Below are positions 1-7,505 of a stretch of DNA of 16,817 bases, piece by piece (within the stretch, counting starts at the first letter, position 1; the number at the start of each line of letters is the position of its first letter). Under the pieces are notes generated by a model. It had not been told where the DNA came from and searched no databases. It was given only the letters and a program-made list of their open reading frames with translations. The stretch lies in assembly GCA_965659945.1 (NCBI GenBank), contig CBFHYJ010000036.1, positions 1-16,817 of the forward strand, written 5' to 3'. This stretch comes from VMDJ01 sp965659945 (GTDB lineage Bacteria; Pseudomonadota; Gammaproteobacteria; Chromatiales; Chromatiaceae). A program made the translations under genes and the position numbers.

Positions 1-1231
1 CTGCACCTGCTGCGTTGCCCCATGGGTGACCCTGAGTACCACCGCCGAACTGCAAACATGCATCATCACCGAAGATAGTTACAAGAGCTGGCATGTGCCA
101 AATGTGGATACCACCAGAAGCTACTGCGAATACACCTGGCATTGAACCCCAGTCTTGGTCGAAGAAAACACCACGTGAGCGATCTTCAGGAACAAATGCT
201 TCACGCAATTGATCAACGAAGCCGAGAGTAGATTGACGGTCACCTTCCAACTTACCTACAACAGTACCGGTGTGAAGCTGGTCACCACCTGACAGACGTA
301 GACACTTAGCGAGTACGCGGAAGTGAATACCGTGAGCTGGGTGACGGTCGATTACAGCGTGCATCGCACGGTGGATGTGCAACAACATACCGTTGTCACG
401 ACACCAGTTAGCCAAACCTGTGTTAGCAGTGAAACCACCAGTCAGGAAGTCGTGCATGATGATTGGCATGCCCAATTCTTTAGCGTATTCAGCACGCTTG
501 TACATCTCTTCAGGAGTTGCAGCAGTAACGTTAAGGTAGTGACCCTTACGCTCGCCAGTCTCAGCTTCAGCTTTATGAATCGCTTCTGCAACGAAGTCCC
601 AACGATCACGCCAGCGCATGAATGGTTGTGAGTTGATGTTCTCGTCGTCTTTGGTTAAGTCCAAACCGCCGCGCAAACATTCGTATACAGCACGACCGTA
701 GTTCTTAGCTGACAAGCCCAACTTAGGCTTGATGGTACAACCCAACAAAGGACGACCGTACTTGTTCAAGCGATCACGCTCGACCTGGATACCAGCTGGT
801 GGACCACCACAAGTCTTGATGAACGCGATAGGGAAACGGATGTCTTCAAGACGCAAATGACGCAATGCCTTGAAACCGAAAACGTTACCAACCAAAGAGG
901 TCAATACGTTTACAACTGAACCTTCTTCGAAAAGGTCTAGAGGGTATGCAATGAATGCATAGAAAGCGTTGTCGTCACCAGGTACATCTTCGATGCGGTA
1001 ACAACGACCCTTATAGAATTCCATGTCAGTCAGAAGCTCTGACCATACTGTTGACCATGTGCCAGTTGATGATTCTGCTGCAACCGCTGCTGCAACTTCT
1101 TCCTTAGGTACGCCTGGTTGACCAGTACACTTAAAACATGCGAGCAAATCGGTATCCAACGGAACGTAGTCCGGGGTCCAATACATGTCGCGGTATTCTT
1201 TTACGCCTGCATCATATTGTTTTGAGGCCAT
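1..1231 (-). CDS. cbbL: Form IA RuBisCO large subunit, C-terminus cut by window edge
   Basis: Carboxylates ribulose-1,5-bisphosphate in the Calvin cycle. It works as an L8S8 enzyme with CbbS. The visible 410 codons start MASKQYDAGVKEYRDMYW, and about 60 residues of the usual ~470 are missing past position 1. Active-site elements are all present: TIKPK (K168/K170), the carbamylated lysine and metal ligands in LTKDDEN (K194, D196, E197), HIHR (H286, H288), GIHF (H303), loop 6 GTVVGKLEG (K327) and SGGIH (S372). The start is supported by AGGAG 7 nt upstream (1239-1243). Features such as FKCTGQPGVPKEE, FKALRHLRLED and GLDLTKDDENINSQPF match my memory of the carboxysomal form IA enzymes of alpha-cyanobacteria better than the cytosolic IAq type. 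cbbS and any carboxysome genes would lie beyond the left edge. The codons are strongly biased to GGT, CGT, AAC and TTC, as in a highly expressed gene. Confidence 0.98.
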   Translation of the reverse strand, partial: MASKQYDAGVKEYRDMYWTPDYVPLDTDLLACFKCTGQPGVPKEEVAAAVAAESSTGTWSTVWSELLTDMEFYKGRCYRIEDVPGDDNAFYAFIAYPLDLFEEGSVVNVLTSLVGNVFGFKALRHLRLEDIRFPIAFIKTCGGPPAGIQVERDRLNKYGRPLLGCTIKPKLGLSAKNYGRAVYECLRGGLDLTKDDENINSQPFMRWRDRWDFVAEAIHKAEAETGERKGHYLNVTAATPEEMYKRAEYAKELGMPIIMHDFLTGGFTANTGLANWCRDNGMLLHIHRAMHAVIDRHPAHGIHFRVLAKCLRLSGGDQLHTGTVVGKLEGDRQSTLGFVDQLREAFVPEDRSRGVFFDQDWGSMPGVFAVASGGIHIWHMPALVTIFGDDACLQFGGGTQGHPWGNAAGA

Positions 1232-1342
1232 GTTAAAACTCCTGTGCTTAGTGTCGAGGGACAATGGGTACTATGTCCATCTTGCTCGTGAAGCATAGGA
1301 AAGGCATGGCAGCCTACGCCAATAAATCATTTCTAACTTTTT

Positions 1343-1360
1343 CATAGATAGTGATCTATG
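1343..1360. repeat. Perfect 7-bp inverted repeat, candidate operator
   Basis: CATAGAT and ATCTATG are perfect inverted arms around a 4-nt spacer, upstream of cbbL. It is followed by no T-tract in either direction, so an operator fits better than a terminator. The bound regulator is unknown. Confidence 0.5.
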
Positions 1361-1363
1361 CTT

Positions 1364-1381
1364 AAAATAATTTATTATTTT
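1364..1381. repeat. AT-only 8-bp inverted repeat upstream of cbbL
   Basis: AAAATAAT and ATTATTTT are perfect inverted arms separated by TT, three bases from the 1343-1360 palindrome. The pure AT content makes chance more likely than for its neighbour. It would cover the cbbL transcription start if the promoter proposed at 1382-1411 is right. Confidence 0.35.
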
Positions 1382-1411
1382 TATATAAAAAACAGCTAGT
1401 TAATAAAGCAA
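1382..1411 (-). promoter_or_regulatory. Candidate sigma-70 promoter for cbbL
   Basis: On the minus strand, TTGCTT (1406-1411) is followed after 18 nt by TATATA (1382-1387). Transcription would begin near 1375 and give a leader of about 145 nt before the cbbL start. The match is moderate and the region is AT-rich, so other placements are possible. Confidence 0.3.
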
Positions 1412-1524
1412 TCTATTCCGTCATTACGACTTTTAGGCAACCATCTATGGAATTAGGGTAACAATCCCTATGAGTTATCTATAATCGCTGTCTTCTTGTA
1501 AACAGCAATCATAACAGGTTCCTC

Positions 1525-2895
1525 ATGAGCGACTCTAATCTTAAGTTTGACGATGACAAAAAAGGCACCATCAAGGCCCGATGGGAAGCGCAATTCGATC
1601 AAATCGCCACTCCTTTTGAACAGTTCGTAAAACAAGAAACCACCTCAGGTTTTGTATTGATGGCTGCTGCACTCGTAGCGCTGGTCATGGCAAATACCGC
1701 TCTTGGCCCCTATTACGAGCACATGCTTCATGTAGAAGGTGGTTTTGCGATTGGCGAGTTCGGCATGACCAAAACCCTCCATCATTGGATTAATGATGGC
1801 TTAATGACACTCTTTTTCTTAGTCGTTGGCCTAGAACTTAAACGCGAATTCCTAGTAGGCGAGCTTGCTGACCCACAAGCTGCCGCGTTACCGATTGTTG
1901 CTGCCATTGGTGGCATGGCTATCCCAGCATTGACCTTTGCTTTTTTAGTTGACGATCCAACCGACCTTCGCGGTTGGGGCATCCCAATGGCAACAGACAT
2001 CGCCTTTGCTCTAGGCGTTATTGCACTGCTTGCAGGTCGTGTACCCAAAGCACTGATTACCTTCCTAGTCGCCCTTGCGATCGTAGATGACCTTGGTGCC
2101 GTTCTCGTCATAGCTGTTTTCTACACTGCTGATCTACAAATGCAGTATCTGGTTGTTGGCGCTGCCATCGTTGGTTTATTGGTTGCGATGAACTTCTTTG
2201 GCATTCGCCGCCCTCAGCCTTATTTATTTGTTGGCATTTTGTTGTGGTTAGCTTTACTTCAATCTGGCGTTCACGCCACCTTAGCGGGCGTCATTACCGC
2301 CTTTACCATTCCAACAAAACCTCGCTTTGAACCCGGCGCTTTTTCACGCCGCATGCGCGAGTTGCTTTATCGCTTTGATGAAACCTACAAGGAAGGCGAC
2401 AGCATCTTAAAGAATGAAAACATGGGTGCCGTGGTGCAAACCTTCGAGACTGGTATTCACGGTGTACAAACACCACTACAACGCTTAGAGCATTCGATGC
2501 ACGTTTGGGTAGCTTTGATCATCTTGCCAATCTTTGCGTTATTTAACGCAGGTGTTGTTATTCAGTTCGACAACTTCCTCAGTAGCTTGGCTCATCCTGT
2601 CACCATTGGTATCGCTGCAGGCTTGTTATTCGGTAAGTTTGTTGGCATCACAGGAGCCGCGATCATCGCAGTAAAGATGGGATTCGCTAAGTTACCTACT
2701 GGAGTCAATATGAAACACATTGCTGGCGCATCGTTACTCGGCGGTATTGGTTTTACCATGTCGATCTTTATCGCAGACCTTGCGTACCTTGGTCATCCAG
2801 AACTCATTACCCAAGCCAAGCTTGGCATCATTGGCGCATCCGTGATTGCGGGTATTGCAGGAACCTTAGTGCTACTTCAAGCCACTAAAAAATAA
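1525..2895 (+). CDS. nhaA: NhaA-family Na+/H+ antiporter
   Basis: An inner-membrane antiporter that expels Na+ in exchange for H+ and controls internal pH and sodium. At 456 aa it is longer than E. coli NhaA (388 aa). Family hallmarks are clear: FFLVVGLELKREF (97-109), the ATDIAFALGV segment with D158, the ion-binding pair D188-D189 in ALAIVDDLGAV, and K371 in FGKFVGITG, likely equivalent to E. coli K300. The extra length is partly a charged N-terminal tail (1-40) and mostly a loop at about 265-321, between VHATLAGV and LEHSMHVWVALI, where E. coli has only some 15-20 residues. The start ATG has a weak AGG-containing site upstream. The gene is transcribed away from cbbL and ends at a strong terminator, so it is probably monocistronic. 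Confidence 0.95.
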   Translation: MSDSNLKFDDDKKGTIKARWEAQFDQIATPFEQFVKQETTSGFVLMAAALVALVMANTALGPYYEHMLHVEGGFAIGEFGMTKTLHHWINDGLMTLFFLVVGLELKREFLVGELADPQAAALPIVAAIGGMAIPALTFAFLVDDPTDLRGWGIPMATDIAFALGVIALLAGRVPKALITFLVALAIVDDLGAVLVIAVFYTADLQMQYLVVGAAIVGLLVAMNFFGIRRPQPYLFVGILLWLALLQSGVHATLAGVITAFTIPTKPRFEPGAFSRRMRELLYRFDETYKEGDSILKNENMGAVVQTFETGIHGVQTPLQRLEHSMHVWVALIILPIFALFNAGVVIQFDNFLSSLAHPVTIGIAAGLLFGKFVGITGAAIIAVKMGFAKLPTGVNMKHIAGASLLGGIGFTMSIFIADLAYLGHPELITQAKLGIIGASVIAGIAGTLVLLQATKK

Positions 2896-2901
2896 TCGCT
2901 C

Positions 2902-2927
2902 AAGGGCAGTTAACACTGCCCTTTTTT
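2902..2927 (+). terminator. Rho-independent terminator of nhaA
   Basis: A 9-bp perfect stem, AAGGGCAGT with ACTGCCCTT, closes a TAAC loop and runs into a T-tract ending at 2927, seven bases after the nhaA stop. It sits between convergent genes, and the tesA stop codon (2926-2928) overlaps the T-run. On the minus strand a run of Ts also follows but about 9 nt from the stem, so tesA termination here would be weaker. Confidence 0.88.
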
Positions 2928-3519
2928 ATTTCAGTGCATTAAGCACATTCTGCAAAATGAGCGGCTGTGCTTTTTCATTTGGATGAATACCATCATCAAG
3001 AAATAACGATTGATCCTCAGCGACACCTTCAAGCAAAAATGGCACTAATGCCGCATTCTCAGAATCAGCCACTTTTTTATAAAGGCCTGCAAAACGACGA
3101 CTATAAAAAGGACCATAGTTAGGCGGAATCTGCATACCCGCTAATACCGCCTTGGCATCACTCTGCGAAACTAAGCCGACCATCTTGCGCAAATTCTCTT
3201 CTGTTTTTTTCAAATTAAACCCACGCAAACCATCGTTACCGCCGAGCTCGATGACCACCAACGAAGGCTTATATTCATTTAGCAGGATTGGTAAACGCTC
3301 CACACCACCAAAAGTAGTGTCTCCTGAAATACTCGCATTGACGACTTGGACGTCTGGATCAATAGAAGCCATGTGCTTTCTAAGCAAAGCCACCCAGCCC
3401 GCCTCTTCAGCGATACCATAGGCTGAACTTAAGCTGTCACCAACTACTAACCAGGTAGAGGCCTTCACTGCGCCAACCTGGAACACACACAACATAATGA
3501 ATAGCACTAACTTCGCCAT
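2926..3519 (-). CDS. tesA: TesA-type SGNH hydrolase (acyl-CoA thioesterase I / lysophospholipase)
   Basis: A periplasmic esterase of the SGNH family; its E. coli relative hydrolyses acyl-CoA, lysophospholipids and other esters. The 197-aa protein starts with a signal peptide (1-20, K3 then a hydrophobic stretch to AVKA). The four SGNH blocks are present: GDSLS with nucleophile S29, SGDT with G66, GGND with N95, and DGIH with D176 and H179. The start is chosen because it supplies the positive charge of the signal peptide. Its first 23 bases overlap the first 23 bases of the divergent ybbA, the same tesA/ybbA-ybbP neighbourhood as in E. coli, which suggests the hydrolase and the transporter act on related lipid or hydrophobic substrates. 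Its promoter would have to lie inside ybbA. Confidence 0.93.
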   Translation of the reverse strand: MAKLVLFIMLCVFQVGAVKASTWLVVGDSLSSAYGIAEEAGWVALLRKHMASIDPDVQVVNASISGDTTFGGVERLPILLNEYKPSLVVIELGGNDGLRGFNLKKTEENLRKMVGLVSQSDAKAVLAGMQIPPNYGPFYSRRFAGLYKKVADSENAALVPFLLEGVAEDQSLFLDDGIHPNEKAQPLILQNVLNALK

Positions 3520-4174
3520 AACTGCTCAATCGCTTGATAAACACTTCATCACACCCAGTGGTGACACACTCGACATCCTGCAGGGAGTCGATTTGCAGGT
3601 CAAACACGGTGAAGCTGTGGCAATTGTGGGTGAATCAGGCTCTGGAAAAACCACATTACTGAGTTTGCTTGCTGGACTTGATCAGCCCAGCTCAGGATCC
3701 ATTGGCTTATTAGGGAACTCACTTGACGGTTTAGACGAAGAAGACCTTGCTGCATTACGTCGAAAAGACATTGGTTTTGTCTTTCAGCAATTTCATCTCG
3801 TCCCTGGCATGAGCGCGCTCGAAAATGTGCGACTACCCCTAGAAATCGCCAAGACAACCAACCCAGACCAAACCGCCATGGCAGCCCTCGCATCAGTGGG
3901 TTTAACCAACAAACTTGATAACAAGCCCAATCAACTCTCTGGGGGTGAACAACAACGTGTGGCTATCGCTCGGGCCTTCGCAACTCAACCCAAAGTCTTA
4001 TTCGCAGATGAGCCCACCGGCAATTTGGATAACAAAACCGGCGCTCTAATCGAAGATTTGCTGTTTGATTTACGCCAGCAACATGACACCACCCTGCTCT
4101 TAATCACACACGATGTCACCTTGGCTGAACGGTGTGATCGTACGCTCACTCTCGTCAACGGCCGCTTCGTATGA
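3497..4174 (+). CDS. ybbA: YbbA-like ABC transporter ATPase (LolD/MacB type)
   Basis: The nucleotide-binding subunit of a type VII (MacB/FtsX-like) ABC system. It should pair with the downstream permease at the inner membrane and power mechanotransmission or substrate extraction rather than classical transport. The 225-aa protein has Walker A GESGSGKT (45-52), the Q-loop in FVFQQFH (94-100), signature LSGGEQQR (147-154), Walker B VLFADEP (167-173), the GNLD D-loop and H-loop H205. Length and order match E. coli YbbA (228 aa). There is no strong ribosome binding site before the ATG, but homology begins within the first ten codons, so no later start is likely. It overlaps the permease start by 4 bp (ATGA), so translation is coupled. 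Confidence 0.92.
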   Translation: MNSTNFAITAQSLDKHFITPSGDTLDILQGVDLQVKHGEAVAIVGESGSGKTTLLSLLAGLDQPSSGSIGLLGNSLDGLDEEDLAALRRKDIGFVFQQFHLVPGMSALENVRLPLEIAKTTNPDQTAMAALASVGLTNKLDNKPNQLSGGEQQRVAIARAFATQPKVLFADEPTGNLDNKTGALIEDLLFDLRQQHDTTLLLITHDVTLAERCDRTLTLVNGRFV

Positions 4175-6573
4175 GTCGGTATTGGCGATTGTATTTCGCC
4201 GCCCTGCTAGTGGCAGTGACATCATTAAGCACCGTTGGTTTTCTTACGAACCGTGTCGCTCAGAGCCTGACGTTAGAAAAATCATCCGCGCTAGCCGCTG
4301 ATCTGGTGCTTGAGCGTACAGAAGCTATTCCAAACGCATGGCGTGAACGTGCAGAACAGCAAGGCCTACGCACTGCGCTTATCACTGAGTTCCCAAGCGT
4401 CATTTTTATTGGTGACGACACTCAACTTGTCCAAGTTAAAGGGGTCAGCGACAACTACCCGCTTCGCGGTCAATTGCAATGGCGTGGTGATGCTTTTTAC
4501 ACGCAGCCACCATACCCAGGTCAGGTTATTCTCGCTCCAGAATTAGAGTCGTTAGTACAACAACAAGATATCTCTCTTGGTGAATTAACCCTCAAGCCTA
4601 GCGGCTACATTGTTGACGAACCCGATATCGGCATGAATTTCTTTCGACTCGCGCCAAAAGTCATCGCGCATCATGAAGATGTTCTTAATAGCGGACTGAT
4701 TGGTCCTGCCAGTCGCGTGAAATACCGACTCCTAGTAGCAGGCAATCCTCAACAACTTGATACCTTTCGCAACACACTCACGCCTCAGTTAGAAAAAAAC
4801 GACGGTTGGCTAGAACCTACCGATGGTCGCCCAGAATTGCAGACAGCGATTCAACGCGGCGAGAAGTTCATCAATCTGTCTGCACTTTCAGCAAGCATTG
4901 TTGGCGGTGTTGCCATTATCTTGGCACTACAACTTATTTTAAGTGAATCGCTCTATGCTGCTGCCATCTTTAGAGCGCTCGGCATGTCATCGCAACAGGT
5001 CCTTTGGCGTTACCTACGCAAGCTACTCGGTATCACATTACTTGCCACGGCAAGCGGCATTCTGATTGGCTACGGATTGCAATGGTCAGCCGTTCAGCTC
5101 GCCAGTGATTGGATAGGTAACAGTCTGCCTGCAGCCGAATGGGCACCGGCCATACCTAGCATCATTCATGCACTGATTTTATCGCTCGGCTTATCACTAC
5201 CTGGCCTATGGGCAATACGTACGATTTCGCCCAATCGTTTATTACGTAACGAAACACGCGGCACGAATCGCTCGCAATGGTTGCTTGGTGGATCAGTCTT
5301 TATCACCTATGCCCTTTTGGTGGCTTATCAAGCTGAAGACATCAGCCTAGCCGCCATACTACTCGGCGCTTTGATTACCATCACCCTTGGCTTGATGGTC
5401 ATCTTGCGCCTTTTCCAAGCACTTATTCAGCGCATTAAGCTTCATGGTGCAGTGGGCTTTGGTTTAGGTGCCATAAAGCGTCGTCCCGGTATTGTAATGG
5501 TCCAAATCAGCGGCTTGTCGATCGCCTTATGTATGTTGCTGATACTCAATTATCTTCGCACCGATCTTTATCAGCTATGGTCGACTAGTTTACCGACGAA
5601 TACACCCAATCATTTTTTGTTGAATGTATTACCCACCGAAAAAGATCGACTGATACAACAGCTCCAACAAAACGACATTGCGGCGAACAACTTCTTTGCC
5701 ACAACGCGCGCTCGACTCAGTGCAATTAACGGTCAAGCTATTAATCTCGATCAATTTGATACCGACCGTGGTAAAAGACTCGCCTCACGTGAATACAGCC
5801 TAGGTTTCCACAATCAATTTCAAAATGACAATCGCATCATTGCAGGCAATGCATGGCGCAAAGATCAAAAAGGCTTTTCGGTTGAACAAGGTCTGGCGCA
5901 ATCACTAAACCTCAAACTGGGTGATGAACTCACTTTTCGAGCCGGCGCGATTAATGTCAGTGCACCCATCCTGAGTATCCGCTCGGTCAAATGGGACTCA
6001 TTTAATGTGAACTTCTTTGTGCAAGGCACCGAAAACCTCACCAACGAAGTACCGCATGCCTTTATCAGCAGTGTTTATGTAGCCACGAATAAAACTGGTA
6101 CCCTTCAAAAACTCTTACGCGACTACCCAAGTGTGTCATCCATCAATCTGACACCGCTGATCGATAAAGTAAAAGGGGTACTTGATCGCGGTCTGCGTGC
6201 TGTTCAAGGTGTGTTTAGTTTCACTCTAATTGGCGCCATCGTCTTACTGCTCGTGAGTATCGAAACCGCTCGTCGTCAACGTGCAAAAGAAGTGGCCACA
6301 TTGCGAACCCTAGGTGCATCTAAACGTTTTATTGTGAACGCAACCCTTGCTGAATTTGCTTTTATAGGTAGTGCTGTAGGACTACTTGCAGCTTCACTGG
6401 CACACATTGCCGCCACCCTAATTGCTCAGCGACTGCTTGGCTTAACGCTTGGCATTCCTTTCAGCACGTGGCTAAGTAGCGTCGCTATCGGCACATCGAT
6501 CTTGTTAGTGATTGGATGGTTAAGTGAACGCCGCTTATTGAAGCAACCACCTACACAACAATTTAGAAGTTAA
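4171..6573 (+). CDS. ybbP: YbbP-like FtsX/MacB-family ABC permease
   Basis: The membrane partner of YbbA. At 800 aa it is close to E. coli YbbP (about 804 aa). A single membrane segment near 7-27 is followed by a large soluble, probably periplasmic region (about 30-235). A cluster of membrane segments spans about 238-460, including SIVGGVAIILALQLILSES and the later LAAILLGALITITLGLM. A second soluble region (about 465-680) follows, then three C-terminal segments (about 683-705, 730-755, 765-785). The ARRQRAKEVATLRTLGAS motif after the first of these is the coupling element typical of FtsX-domain permeases; a matching SLYAAAIFRALGMSSQQ lies near 260-275, so the core is duplicated. The transported or extracted substrate is unknown. 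The stop overlaps that of the convergent oxidoreductase by 3 bp, leaving no room for a separate terminator. Confidence 0.9.
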   Translation: MSRYWRLYFAALLVAVTSLSTVGFLTNRVAQSLTLEKSSALAADLVLERTEAIPNAWRERAEQQGLRTALITEFPSVIFIGDDTQLVQVKGVSDNYPLRGQLQWRGDAFYTQPPYPGQVILAPELESLVQQQDISLGELTLKPSGYIVDEPDIGMNFFRLAPKVIAHHEDVLNSGLIGPASRVKYRLLVAGNPQQLDTFRNTLTPQLEKNDGWLEPTDGRPELQTAIQRGEKFINLSALSASIVGGVAIILALQLILSESLYAAAIFRALGMSSQQVLWRYLRKLLGITLLATASGILIGYGLQWSAVQLASDWIGNSLPAAEWAPAIPSIIHALILSLGLSLPGLWAIRTISPNRLLRNETRGTNRSQWLLGGSVFITYALLVAYQAEDISLAAILLGALITITLGLMVILRLFQALIQRIKLHGAVGFGLGAIKRRPGIVMVQISGLSIALCMLLILNYLRTDLYQLWSTSLPTNTPNHFLLNVLPTEKDRLIQQLQQNDIAANNFFATTRARLSAINGQAINLDQFDTDRGKRLASREYSLGFHNQFQNDNRIIAGNAWRKDQKGFSVEQGLAQSLNLKLGDELTFRAGAINVSAPILSIRSVKWDSFNVNFFVQGTENLTNEVPHAFISSVYVATNKTGTLQKLLRDYPSVSSINLTPLIDKVKGVLDRGLRAVQGVFSFTLIGAIVLLLVSIETARRQRAKEVATLRTLGASKRFIVNATLAEFAFIGSAVGLLAASLAHIAATLIAQRLLGLTLGIPFSTWLSSVAIGTSILLVIGWLSERRLLKQPPTQQFRS

Positions 6574-7505
6574 GCCGTTAACGCTTGCGCAATAGCTGTG
6601 CCGCTTTGCCAAGCTGATTCAACTCGTGCACCCAAACACCAATCACCACCCAAATAAAGAGATTGCGTCTCATCGACTAAGTAAGGCACGCCCAAGGGGT
6701 TCACGATTCGAGCATACAGCCAACTATGAAAGGCTGAGTGCAAAATATCCTCCGGATTCAAAGACAAGGTCTCACAGAGCAGTACTTGCATCTCTTGCTC
6801 ACTCTTTGCCTTATCTTGATTAACCCGTGCAGCACTCCATTCAACACTTGCCTGCGCTAACCACGCATCAACAGTATCTTCACGACCCGGCTTTCCACTA
6901 TTAAACGCAATCCATGACAAATCACTCGGCTTATTTAAACGCGTTGCTTTATCGAGCTCAGCGTGAGGCTTAAAGGCCGCCATCAACGTCATGCAAGGTG
7001 CAAACTCGAGCCCAGTTAGCTTGGCAGATAAGGGATGATCTTCACCAATAATGGGGGCGACTTGCGGAAACGGTACCGTCATCACCACACGCTTTGCTTG
7101 CCAGCTATTCGCCTCAGTTGTTACAAGCCAGCAACCATCATGAAGCTCAAGTTTCTCAACACGCTCGCCTTGATGAATTGTTAAGCCTTCGGCCAAGGCC
7201 TTAGGAATACTCGACATGCCCGGAACGCCCGCATAAGCACCAGGCTTACCTGCATCAGCCCATAACAGAGCACTATCACTGATATCATTGAGTGCTTGCT
7301 GAAAGCCTGCATCACGCGCAGTTACATATTGCGCACCGTGGTCGAAGCAAATGGTTTGACCATTGATATCAGCACGACGTGTCGCCATGCGCCCACCAAT
7401 ACCACGACCTTTATCAAGCACCACAACATCAAGACCCGACGCATACAACTTACGTGCACAAGAAATGCCTGTCATGCCTGCACCAATAACAAGCACATCC
7501 AGCAT
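6570..7505 (-). CDS. FAD-dependent oxidoreductase, renalase-like
   Basis: A 311-aa flavoprotein of the NAD(P)-binding Rossmann/amine-oxidase superfamily, similar to bacterial renalase-like proteins. The N-terminus has the dinucleotide motif VIGAGMTG (6-13), the acidic end of strand 2 at D31, and the arginine motif GRGIGGRMATRR (33-44). The C-terminus carries the second FAD contact, GGDWCLGARVESAW (about 286-299). Renalases oxidise off-isomers of NAD(P)H; whether this protein does cannot be told from the sequence. Its ATG directly follows the stop of the upstream gene (TAAATG), so the two form an operon with coupled translation. Confidence 0.85.
   Translation of the reverse strand: MLDVLVIGAGMTGISCARKLYASGLDVVVLDKGRGIGGRMATRRADINGQTICFDHGAQYVTARDAGFQQALNDISDSALLWADAGKPGAYAGVPGMSSIPKALAEGLTIHQGERVEKLELHDGCWLVTTEANSWQAKRVVMTVPFPQVAPIIGEDHPLSAKLTGLEFAPCMTLMAAFKPHAELDKATRLNKPSDLSWIAFNSGKPGREDTVDAWLAQASVEWSAARVNQDKAKSEQEMQVLLCETLSLNPEDILHSAFHSWLYARIVNPLGVPYLVDETQSLYLGGDWCLGARVESAWQSGTAIAQALTA

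Larger units (their letters stand above)
1232..1524. promoter_or_regulatory. Divergent cbbL-nhaA control region with repeated ATCTAT boxes
   Basis: This 293-bp gap between two divergent genes holds no ORF of note and is AT-rich around 1320-1400. The hexamer ATCTAT occurs on the plus strand at 1354-1359, 1411-1416, 1443-1448 and 1477-1482, and inverted at 1344-1349. The inverted copy and the first plus copy form a perfect palindrome. The 1411 copy touches a candidate cbbL -35, and the 1477 copy overlaps a TATAAT (1480-1485) that could be the nhaA -10, although I see no good -35 for it. A small inverted repeat, TAGGG-7 nt-CCCTA, lies at 1454-1470. RuBisCO operons are commonly controlled by the LysR-type regulator CbbR, but no cbbR gene is in the window and the boxes do not clearly fit its consensus. 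Confidence 0.5.

Noticed and set aside
323..631. Plus-strand open frame inside cbbL
   Set aside because: It is antisense to conserved RuBisCO coding sequence and its translation resembles no protein I know.
1232..1524. A cbbR regulator gene beside cbbL
   Set aside because: The divergent neighbour is nhaA, and no LysR-type helix-turn-helix protein is encoded anywhere in the window.
1782..2111. Minus-strand open frame inside nhaA
   Set aside because: Its Arg/Ser/Thr-rich translation is the typical shadow of a membrane protein gene on the other strand.
2902..2927. Equally strong bidirectional terminator for tesA
   Set aside because: On the minus strand the T-run starts about 9 nt past the stem, so only the plus-strand terminator is called with confidence.
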